Assembly (NCBI RefSeq): GCF_036417845.1
Contig: NC_089978.1
Span: forward strand, 35,890,682 to 35,954,681
DNA: 64,000 nucleotides
Direction: 5' to 3'
From: Apteryx mantelli
Taxonomy: Eukaryota; Chordata; Aves; Apterygiformes; Apterygidae
Made by a program: the position numbers and the translations under genes. Within the stretch, counting starts at the first letter, position 1. Each line of letters begins with the position of its first letter. This document shows, piece after piece, positions 27,730 through 37,290 of this stretch. The notes under the pieces are model-generated. The model was not told the origin of the DNA and searched no databases. It worked only from the letters and a program-made list of their open reading frames with translations.

Positions 27730-28890
27730 CACAGAATCACAGAATGGTTGAGGTTGGAAGGGACCTCTGGAGATCATCTAGTCCAACCCCGCTGCTCAGG
27801 CAGGGTCACCTAAGAGCACATTGTCCAGGACCATGTCCAGGCAGTTTTGAATATCTCCAGAGAAGGTGACTCAACAACCTCTCTGGGCAACCTGTTCCAG
27901 TGCTCTGTCATCCTCACAGTGAAGAAGTTTTTCCTCATGTTCAGATGGAACTGCCTGTGTTTCAGTTTGTGCCCGTTGCCCCGTGTCCTGTCACTGGGCA
28001 CCACTGAAAAGAGTCTGGCCCCGTCCTCTTGACATCCTCCCTTCAGATACTTATACACATTGATGAGATCCCCTCTCAGTCTTCTCCAGGCTAAACAGGC
28101 CCAGCTCTCTCAGCCTTTCCTGATAGGAGAGATGCTCCAGTCCCCTAATCATCTTCGTAGCCCTATGCTGGACTTGCTCCAGCAGTGCCACATCCCCAGA
28201 ACTGGACACAGTACTTCAGATGTGGCCTCAGCAGGACTGAGTAGAGGGGGAAAATCACCTCCCTCCACCTGCTGGCAACACTCTTCCTGATGCACCCCAG
28301 GATACCATTGGCCTTCTTGGCCACAAGGGCACATTGCTGACTCATGGTCAACTTGGTGTCCACCAGCACTCCCAGGTCCTTCTCCACAGAGCTGCTTTCC
28401 AGCAGGTCAACCCCCAACCTGTACTGGTGCATGGGGTTATTCCTCCCCAGGTGCAGGACCCTGCACTTGCCTTTGTTGAACTTCAGGAGGTTCCTCTCCG
28501 CCCAGCTCTCCAGCCTGTCCAGGTCTCTCTGAATGGCAGCACAGCCCTCTGGTGTATCAGCCACTCCTCCCAGTTTTGGATCATCAGCAAACTTGCTGAG
28601 GGTGCACTCTGTCCCTTCATCCAGGTCACTGATGAAGAAGTTGAACAAGACTGGACCCAGGACTGACCCCTGGGGGACACCGCTAGCTACAGGCCTCCAA
28701 CTAGACTCTGCACCACTGATCACAACCCTCTGAGCTCTGCCTTTCAGCCAGTTCTCAATCCACCTCACTGTCCACTCATCTAGCCTACACTTCCTGAGCT
28801 TGTCTATGAGGATGTTATGGGAGAGAGTGTCAAAAGCCTTCCTGAAGCTAAGGTAAACATCCACTGCTCTCCCCTCCGCTGCCCTCTCCT
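27730..28890 (-). mobile_element. CR1 LINE, 5'-truncated (copy 2, inverted relative to copy 1)
   Basis: Read on the - strand, this is a 5'-truncated CR1 ending in two ATTCTGTG units (reverse complement at 27730-27745). It covers the reverse transcriptase from the R-A-V-D-V block (about 28870) through F-A-D-D to the 3' end. It shares copy 1's private lesions: the same deletion after F-W, the same lost bases near the end of the frame, and Pro after F-A-D-D. That places both in one subfamily or one conversion history. The 5' edge is near 28883-28895, where similarity to the CR1 order fades. A long - strand frame (28163-29002) fuses CR1 to unrelated upstream sequence and is not a gene. The element ends about 450 bp from the VWA8 CpG island. 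Confidence 0.95.
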
Positions 28891-29344
28891 TCATCTGATA
28901 AGATACTTCTTTTGATACTGCACCAATAAATTCTTGTCTTTCTTGTTTCCAATGTTCAGACTTTAAACTATTACTTAGTGAAATAACACTGTAAGATGAC
29001 ACAGTTGGCCACTTAAAAGAGACAACACGGATTGTGTTCTCTGTTAGAATTGCCCTGGAAAGGGCCTTTGCTCCTCTGGACCGTAACCCGGCATTTCGGA
29101 GGGCCGGTGTCTAGTTCGTTGCTCGCACATGGTGAATGGTGAGATGAAGCCCTTTCTAGGCCAGTCCTCTTTTCCTAATGCAATACTGGGAGGTGAATTC
29201 AGCACCCTCGGGTGCCTCTGCAACTTAAAAAACAAACAAACAAAAAAAACCTTTCCTGGTGTCACATCCCATCACAAAGACAGCTCCAATTTACTTTCCA
29301 GAAGGAAAGCAAAAAGGAAGAAAAAAAAAAAGTTTCCTGCCTCC
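28891..29344. other. VWA8 5' flank outside the CpG island
   Basis: This is the transition from AT-rich DNA to the CpG island. It contains an AAAC-type run near 29229-29250 and an A-run near 29318-29330. No exon is recognised on either strand. It is a candidate place for a divergent promoter or transcript, but nothing in the sequence proves one. Confidence 0.45.
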
Positions 29345-29560
29345 CAGGAGCCCTGCTCCTCAACCGTGTTCCTGGGCGCTGCTGAGGGAGCTCTCCCGGT
29401 CTCCCCCGCCCCCGTATTTCTTATCCCCCCTGGCTCGCCGGGGCCCTTCTCCACACCTTTCCCCCTCAGCCTCCACCAGGTTCCCAGCCAGCCGCGGCCG
29501 CCCCGCTGGCGCTGCGCGCCGCCATCCCGCCGCAGCGGCGGTTGGCGGGGGGGGGGGGCA

Positions 29561-29570
29561 GCCGCCATCT
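29561..29570 (+). promoter_or_regulatory. Possible YY1 site
   Basis: GCCGCCATCT matches the core of the YY1 consensus and lies about 145 bp upstream of the ATG, where YY1 sites often sit near CpG-island start sites. This is a motif match only. Confidence 0.3.
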
Positions 29571-29713
29571 CCTCCCCGCCCCCCGCGGCGGCGCATCCCG
29601 GCCCCAGCCCGGGCCCGGGCCCGGGCCCCGGCCGGCCCGGCGCTAGTTTCCGGCGGGAGTTTGTGCGGCGGCGTTTCCCTTCCCCCGTCCCGGCCCGCCC
29701 CGCCCCGGCGCCC

Positions 29714-29858
29714 ATGGAGTCGCGGGTGCTGTGCCTCGGCCGCGGCGCCGGCGGCGCGGCGGCGCGCAGGGTCCGCCTGCTGCTGCGGCAGGTGCTGCGC
29801 GGCGGCGCCCCCGCGGCGCGGCCGCTCCGCCTGGAGGTGCGGGCGCTGCGCAGCGCAG
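29714..29858 (+). CDS. VWA8: VWA8 exon 1 (mitochondrial presequence)
   Basis: The coding part of exon 1 is 145 nt, or 48 codons plus one base. The product begins M-E-S-R-V-L-C-L-G and contains R-R-V-R-L-L-L-R-Q-V-L, which parallels the start of mammalian VWA8 as I recall it (R-R-M-R-L-L-L-R-Q-V-V). It is rich in Arg, Ala and Leu with very few acidic residues, as expected for a mitochondrial targeting peptide. The ATG has G at +4 but C at -3, a middling Kozak context; it is chosen because it matches the family start and lies in the CpG island. The donor is CAG|GTAACG. The split Gly codon is completed by exon 2. Confidence 0.9.
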
Positions 29859-31029
29859 GTAACGGCGCCCGCGCCGCCCGGCGCGGCTCCCCCCCGGCTC
29901 CGGGCCCGCCCTGGGGGCAGGTGGCGCCGGTGCGGGCCGCCGCTCCGTCCCTTCGGCGTTGCCGTGGTCGCGCCTTCCTCTGCGGATGAGTATTTGGGGA
30001 GGGGGACGGCGGGAGGCCAGCGCCGGGCCGGCCGAGGCGCTCGGCGCGGCTTTGCCCGGCTCCTCGCCAGGCGCCTGGCCGCCGGGAGCAGGAGGCGGCC
30101 CCGCCGCCCCGAACCGGCTCTCGCCGTCGTGCGACGCGGCTCGTTTGTGCGCGGCGCGGCCTTGTCCTTCTGCGGAGCCCGGGCCCTGCCGGCAGCAGGG
30201 GCTGCCGAGCCCCACGGCAGCTCGTACTTGCCTGCAGCGTAGTCTTGAAAGCGGCTTCCCTTAGGCAGCGCCAAAGGAGCGGTTGGGCTGACCTTGAGCC
30301 AGCGTAGGCTGGGCAGCACGACCTGAGCTGTCCCAGGGTGTCCCCTCGTGACCTCTGGGACAGGTGACGGCCTTGTGCAGGGCCCACGCGGTGTTCGGCA
30401 GTGGTGACTTACGCCTAGGGTGGGTGGCACGCTCCTGGATGAACGCCCAAAACGGCAAAACTGCTAAATATAGAGTGAATAAGGAGCAGCTGCGCGTTAG
30501 GGCAATAGAACGATACCAAGAGGTTCTGGTGGTGAGGTGCCTGCTAAAGTTCTTAATGCTTTTCATACTTTAATGCTTTTCACTTCCGTTTTTATTGTTT
30601 GATCAGAGGATTAGCTGACATCGGTTCATTTCTTTAGTGTATGTTTGAGTCTATCAAGAAGGAAATCTTTCTGAAGAATAGTTAACCGTAACATTCCATC
30701 GAGCCTTTTAAAATAGAAAATACTTTTTATTTGTGAGAAGTAAAAACACTTGTCTTTTTTGATACCTTAAAAAGAAGAGGAATAAAATGGAACAAGTTAA
30801 GGGTGTGTAAAAGGAGTGCCTGAAAAAGGTAGATCAGGTTGTTTCATCCCTTGTTGGGATAAACAGCCTTAAGAGTAAGGAGAAATTCAGTGAAACAAAA
30901 CAGTAACAAATGCCATATTTCTACAAATAATAATTTGACAGTAAAATTCAGTGCTATAGAATGTAACTTAACATTTAGCAATATTCACAATTATACTGGA
31001 TATGTATATGAATAATATAAGTATTCCCA

Positions 31030-31050
31030 GTTACCATCAATGATGGTAAC
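31030..31050. repeat. Perfect 21-bp palindrome
   Basis: GTTACCATCA, one central A, then TGATGGTAAC: ten perfect complementary pairs around one base. It lies in intron 1 about 1.2 kb after exon 1. It could be a dimeric protein-binding site or chance. Confidence 0.9.
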
Positions 31051-33619
31051 AGTTTTGGTAGGAAAATTTAAATGTTGTGCCTTAAAGCTCTCAGCAATCT
31101 TCTAACTATTAAAGACAGGATGAGAGATGATGTTAGGGGTATTTGCCTTCTGGGCACCTGAGACAAGCTCTCTTCCTCTATGGTGCCTGTTGTGCTCCTA
31201 TGAATTTGAGGCCTTGATGTTAAAAATACTATTTATTCTGCTTTTTTTTTTTTTTTTTAAAGTGCCTGCATATCCTCTTGCAGGCCCTATTACTTCTCTG
31301 AGATTACTGAAGATGCAAAAGAGATGGTCTGAAATTTTGTATGCAATATGTGTTTTCATGATTGCTATTATTGGCTGCTTTAATTGCAAGTCTTTGTGTC
31401 AAGGTTGCATGTCTCTTTTCTACTGGAAAGGGAGAAAGGAAAATACTTCTGAAAGGGCTGGAAGCTGTTAATCAGTCAGATAAAAAGTAAATTGTTGTCT
31501 ATTCAGTAATTTGTATCTGATGTCTCTGCCAGACCAGATTTCCTCTCTGATGATACTTTTTAAGTGTAAGGGAGAAACTGTTATCTGTTTTTGTCCTGTA
31601 ATATGTGAAGGAGTCATGCTCAACTCTTCAGCTCTGTCTTTGTAATGTGGAATGTGTCTTGCTGGCACACTGGGAGCTGTGGAGGAACTGACAGAGTTAT
31701 CTAGTGCTAAGGCTGAAGAGAAATCTCAAAAGACAGGCACACAGTGACTAAAGGGTAAGAGGAATAGCTGGGAAGGATTTTGGTTTGCTCAACTTAAATG
31801 AGAGAAAATTAATTTATAGAAATAAATATTGATATCTGATCCATTTTTTAAAGCATATTTTATGTTTCCTTCCAGAAGACAAAAGAAAAATCAAGCTGTT
31901 GCAGACAGCGGTTATTTGTGATGAACTGTTTTATTAAAAACATTTGCTGACCAAAGTAAAGTTCTAACTAAACTCAGTTCACTGGCATTTAAATATTTGA
32001 TCTGTCTAACTGTCTATAATATGAAACTTTTGATAAAAATCTAATGAAATACATAATTTCAGAGATTCTTTATGGGGATGATGGGAACAAATGCTGAGTT
32101 AGGTGAAAGTTGAAAAGCTTAAAAAACCTCTCTTTTCCAATCAGACAATACAGCCGGTATTACAGGCAAAGGAAGGTCTCACATGCTTTGTTGCTTAATA
32201 GACATATGACAACTGACGCTTCGTTGCTTATGTGGACCAAGATACATGCTAGCTTCATTCCCTGTTCCTGCAGGTCTTCCCTCCAGGTTTGCATCCTGTG
32301 CTTTCCAAAATATGGTCAGTCCCATTTTCTAACCAAACCCGTGCTTTAAGCCTAAAATATCTTAATAATACATAAAAGAGTGTTTGTCTGCTAGGTATAA
32401 TATGGTCTATTATGGAAAGTATATCAGATTTTGGAATCTGTAATGTTAATTATTGGTAAACAGGATGTTAGTGGTTGTGGTAAAAATTCATAATCTGAAA
32501 GAAGACTATGAATGGCACCATGTGTTTAGAAGGCTTTTTATTTTTTTCCAGGTCTGTCACTGTCCAAAGACTAAAGAACTGGTTGTTGATGGAAGTTAAT
32601 ACTTTTCGCCATAGTCCCTTTTCCCACTTTACCTAGGTTGTTAACTGGTCAGAGTTTGAAACGTTGACTGCTGGGAGTGTAGCTCTGGCAATATTTTCTT
32701 CACTGGCAAAACCTATTTAAGAGACTTCATCCTTTTCTCTTTCTCGTAACGTTCATGCTGTTGTTCACAGCCTCCTCAGTTGTACTTGCAGGGTTGCATT
32801 GTAAAAGTGATGACTGAAGTTATTCCAGTGATTTGCTTTACAGCAAGGCCTTACAGACTGTTACATCAGCAGAACTGAGAACACAGCAAATGGGGGCAGG
32901 GACTTTTTAAGTCAGTTGATGAAAGTTTGCGGAGCTATGCCTGACTTATTTAAACTGATTCTAACAGTTAAGAGAAAAAGGGGTTATGGCAAAAAAAAAA
33001 AAAGTATCTTTTATTAGACTTACAGATCTAGCTGGAAGAAAGGGATGAGCTGTCAGGCGGATAAGCTTCGGCCTGACACTTTACTGCCTTCGACCTTCTA
33101 CACTCTTCGGTAGGGTTTCATAGTTGTTCACAGGAGTAAATGTGAGTAAATAGCTTCTGAGTTTTAATATTTGGCAATTGTTCAAACTTTAACTTTTCCT
33201 GTTTAGCAGCTGTTACTGTCATGATATGTGTTGATATATTTACCAAGTACTACCTGTTTCAGTACATAAGCCTGAAGTTGAACCTGCTTGGCAAAGTCAG
33301 GAACTCTCAGAATAGTTGCATAGGAGATACCATAATGAATTTTGAAGGCAGTTTTGTCTATTTTGGTATCTTACCAGTATAGGAGGTTTTAAAAACAACT
33401 CTATATTGATTTTCAGTCATAATTTCATTTTAATTGAAATATGTTATTGAAATTATACTAATGCATTTGATGCCTAGGCTCAGTGTAGAATAGATTAATA
33501 GTTTGGTTTTTCTGCATTGAGCAAACTGTATTTCAGGAATTTTCACATAGTTTTAAAACACTATTAGCTAATTTTCACATAAGTAGCATTGGCCACGTAA
33601 ATAAGATTTGAAAGGGAAC

Positions 33620-35168
33620 ACTGGGGATGTGGTGGGTGTCTGTTACCGCATGACTAAGAGGAGGTAGTGGATATTGCTTTCTACAGACAGCTAGCAGAAA
33701 CCTCCCACTTATGGACCTTCATTCTCATGGGAGATTTCAGCCATCCAGACATCTTCTAGGAGGCCAGTCTGGTACTGTGGAAGCAATCTTGGAAGTTTCT
33801 AGACTGTGTTGGTAATAGTTTTGTGATGTGAATGCCAGAGAGGCTGGCCAGAGATAATGCTTTACTTGACCTGCTGCTCACAAGCAGGGGAAAACTGTGG
33901 CCAGTATAGTCAGAGATGGCAGCCTGAATAGTGGTGACCATAAAATGGTTGAGTTCAGGATCTGGAGGAAAGCCGGGAACGTGAGCAGCAGAACTATGAC
34001 TCTGGGCTTGAGGAGTGCAGAGGTTTTTCAGGAAATTGCTAGGTGGAATTCCTTGGATAACAGCCATGAAGGAGAAGGGATCCAGGAGAACTAGAAGATT
34101 TTTAAAGAAAACTTAATGATAGCTGAGCAGTGAACCATCCCACAGTGCAGGAAGATTGGGAATTTCAGCAGGAGGCCTGCTTGGCCAAGCAAGGAACCTC
34201 TCCATGGCCTAAAACACAAAAAGGAGACATATAAAAGTGGAAACAAGGACAAACAATAGAAGAGCTGTATAAAAGTACTACTTGGTATGTACGGACAAAA
34301 TCCCTACAGACTGACAAATGGCAGATCTTTAGTCCAGAGGGACCTATATAAGCTTGAGAACTGGGCCAAGAGAAACCTCATAGAGTTCAAGAAGTGTGAA
34401 GTTCTGCCATTGGACCTAAGTAATGCTGTCCATCCATACAGGCTGGGGAGGGACTAGCTGAGAAGCAGCTCTGCTGAAAAGGATGTGGGGGTTGTAGGGG
34501 ATATCAGTTGAATATGAGCCAGCACTGCGCTCTCATAGCACATCAGGCAAGCCAGAGACTCGGCTGCATTAGGAGGAGCATGGCCAACTATCAAGGGAAG
34601 GTTCATCTCTAGTAGGCATTGATGAGGGTTCATCTCTAGTAGGCATTGATGAGGCTCCACCTCGAATGCTGTGTCCAGTTTTGGGTCCCCCAGTTCCAGG
34701 GAGATATCAAGAAGCTGGTGGGGGTCTGGTTGAGGGCTGCCAAAATTGTTGGGGACCTAAAGCCTGTGACAGTGAGGAGAGTCTGAGGAAGGTGGGCTTG
34801 TTAGGCTTGCAAGGAGAAGGCTAAGGAGGAAAAGTGTAATTGCAGCTTACAATTACAGTTACAAAGATGATGCAACCAAACTCTTCTTAATAGTGGCAGG
34901 TAATGTAAAAAGGGGAAGTGGTCACAAATTGTGGCTTGGGAGGTTCAGACTGGACAACAGGAAAAATATTTTTACTAGGAGAGTGGTGCAGCACTGAAGC
35001 AGGTTAGCCAGAAAGGTTGTGCAGTCTCCATCCTCGCAAGTTTTCAGACTCGGCTGAAGCCAGAGCTGAGCTGATCTAGTGCTGCTGATAAGCTGTCTTT
35101 GAGCAGCAGTTGGAGTAGATGACCTCCAGAGGTCCCTTTTAATCAATATTTCTAAGATTTTTTGATAC
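33620..35168 (+). mobile_element. Decayed, internally deleted CR1 LINE
   Basis: On the + strand this carries an endonuclease remnant (G-D-F-S-H-P-D-I type, about 33731-33757) and the segment before the reverse transcriptase (about 33880-34250). It then jumps directly to the region after the reverse-transcriptase active site (from about 34320, L-x-x-L-E-N-W-A-K-R-N-L), so the palm domain is deleted. It ends near 35168, after a degenerate AGTAGATGACCTCCAGAGG tail at about 35113-35131. Many stops and indels, plus a 27-bp tandem duplication (34600-34653), mark it as older than the other large CR1 copies. It lies in sense orientation in VWA8 intron 1. Confidence 0.85.
34600..34653. repeat. 27-bp tandem duplication inside old CR1
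   Basis: The segment beginning GGTTCATCTCTAGTAGGC is present twice, 27 bp apart, with no visible difference. It arose after insertion of the surrounding CR1 and is confined to this copy. Confidence 0.9.
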
Positions 35169-36999
35169 ATTGGTGAGATGGGCCAGTAGCACTTTTGGAC
35201 ATGTTGACGTGCAAGACATATTAAGACATATTCTGAAGTATATATGAAGCCTGTGTAACATCATCATAGTATTAACCATATATAAAACTGATTATTTGCA
35301 TCATAACACTTTTGTAGCTGAGCATCATCAATCTTCCTAGCTTCTGGGCATGCTATTTGCCCAAACAAAAAATAGCTGTACTCTAGGAAATGACTGTAAG
35401 CTTCCTACATGACTGGATGTCAAAGAAGTTTTCATATTTATGTTGCAGATCTGGAAGTAATACAGAAAAATGGAGGAAAGGGATCACTTCCTCGAGTAAA
35501 TATAAATAAGATTTTCTTTTAATGATACTTTGGACTTTAACCAGTAAAGAGAATCATTAACTGAAAGTAGATAATTGAAAATTAAAAATTAGCTTCAAAA
35601 CTTAAAATGAAAAAAATGGGAGGTCTAACAATAATGTTGAGTAGAAATTAGGTAATATTCAGATTTTGTATGTTTGAAGTCATTATTTTGTTTTCTCAGA
35701 GGGAAAGGGGAAAGCATTCTTTTTGCTCAGAAAAACAGAAAGACTTAAATGAAACAGTTTTGCTGAGGTCGGAGACAGGTTTTGTTGTGTAAACATCCAA
35801 TTAATTTCAGTGCTGTAAGTCTACAGTGTCACATCAGCAGCAGTTAAGCTCCAGCTCATCTGTATGTGAAGGTAGTGGAGGTCAAGGAGCAAACCTAGTG
35901 AGTGCAGGGAATGTATTTCTGCCTGTGCTACTCTTCTGTTGGGAGGCTCTCAGTACCAATATAAGAAGCAAAATACATTACAGTGCTACCCTGTGTCTGT
36001 GTATAATGTTTGTCACCGTGAAGATGGCAGTGAACAAGCCAGTAAGAAATGAGAAAAAGCTGTGTAGACGTGGTTGCTTTTCTTTGTCAATAATGTATTC
36101 AAAAAAGTTACAGAAAAAGAAAAAACAAGTCCTTGGAATTGTCATTTCTGTTTCTTAAAAATAAGTTGGCTCTTCAAAGATGATGGTTGACACTCTCTTT
36201 TCTGTGCCCCTACAGAAATGTGTTGGATAAATGCATCAGCTGAAAGCATCGGTTTTTTATTTTCCTTCACATTACAATGAAATCAAGATCTAGAAATATA
36301 CATTTGGATATAATTTAGCTATTGAAGTTTTCTCTGATGTGATCTAATTGCACAGAGATTAGTGCTAGCAAAGCTTAGCACCTTTGCAGTTTTAATGTGT
36401 TTTTGGTGTTACTTGCTTTTGAGACCAGATGGACGGTCTGTGTACAAGTGAATGCGTAATATGCTAAGATCACTTTTGGAGAGTGTTAATCTCATAAACT
36501 GAGGACTAAAGAGGTCAAAAGGCAGTAAGCTCAGCCACCTAAAACCTAAGCGTATCAAAAGCTTCAGTGTGGTGTGTTATAAGAACCCTGATTGTGTAAA
36601 CTTTTACACATGAGATTGGAATTGTGTTATGTAAAATTATTACTCAAAAAATAAATACAAGTACACAAAAATGTGTTATTTCACTGCAAAAGTGGCAAAT
36701 AGAAGAAATAAAACCTTTCCTGCTATTTAAATTTTTAAATTGTAGTTGAGATGCAATCTATTTATCTTCAGATATGATGCATTACAGTAAAAAATTTAAA
36801 TTAAACAGCCATTCCTTTTTCTTCTTAGCATATAGAAAAATAGTATAATTAGGGAATAAGATTTTTGGGGGGAAGAAGGAGAAGAAGAGGGATATTTGAC
36901 ATGATACTAGATTTTACATAGAAGACAGGTCAAAGGCACCAATCTTGCAGTGTTACTGGTATGTGATTAGATGCGGCTTCAAGAAATCTTCTTACTGAG

Positions 37000-37290
37000 A
37001 TTATACAATAAAAGCATCCGCAGAGGGTCAGATAAAAGGTTCATCAAGCTCTACTATACTCTGTCTGAGAATGGTCAGTAGCAGGTGTCTGGGGAGGAAT
37101 AAAAGCCCGGGACATTCACACAGTGATACTCTCCCAGTCTCTAGCTGCCTCCCCTGAAGTTCGGGGACCTGGAGCTGGAGGTGGTGCCTTTGTTTTCAGT
37201 AGCCCTCAATGGATTTAGTAGGAGAAACAACATGATGAATAGCCCTGCTGACCCAAAGGGCCTTTGTCAGTTATAGTAAGAACAGATGTA
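37000..37290. repeat. Ancient interspersed repeat (CR1/L3-like 3' region?)
   Basis: The phrases GGGTCAGATAAAAGGTTCAT, AATGGTCAGTAGCAGGTGTC and CCTCAATGGATTTAGTAGG occur in the order I associate with an old amniote CR1/L3-type 3' sequence (a 'gtccatctagcccagtatcctgtctc' type motif, heavily decayed). The family name is uncertain and the limits are approximate. Confidence 0.4.

Larger units (their letters stand above)
29345..30260. promoter_or_regulatory. VWA8: CpG-island promoter of VWA8
   Basis: GC and CpG density jump here against an AT-rich background, and the island surrounds the VWA8 start codon at 29714. No TATA box is evident, as is usual for housekeeping mitochondrial genes. Notable parts are a G12 run (29547-29558), a YY1-like GCCGCCATCT (29561-29570) and a self-complementary CCCGGG-repeat block (29608-29629). 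Long open frames on both strands here reflect the scarcity of AT-rich stops in GC-rich DNA, not real proteins. The transcription start is not visible; it is probably within the 300 bp before the ATG. Confidence 0.85.

Noticed and set aside
1-29000. A divergent neighbour gene such as DGKH on the - strand
   Set aside because: DGKH neighbours VWA8 in mammals, but I could identify no exon of it here, so no call is made.
28163-29002. 279-codon open frame on the - strand
   Set aside because: From about 28880 downward it is CR1 reverse transcriptase; the first ~40 codons come from unrelated flanking DNA that happens to be open. It is a chance fusion, not a gene.
29259-30242. 327-codon + strand frame running through VWA8 exon 1 in another frame
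   Set aside because: It is a frame shadow of GC-rich promoter DNA; the frame of the VWA8 homology differs.
29272-30430. 371- and 356-codon - strand frames over the CpG island
   Set aside because: Low-complexity Arg/Pro/Ala/Gly content, mutually overlapping frames and no family motif. GC-rich DNA gives such frames by chance, and the real coding sequence here is VWA8 exon 1 on the + strand.
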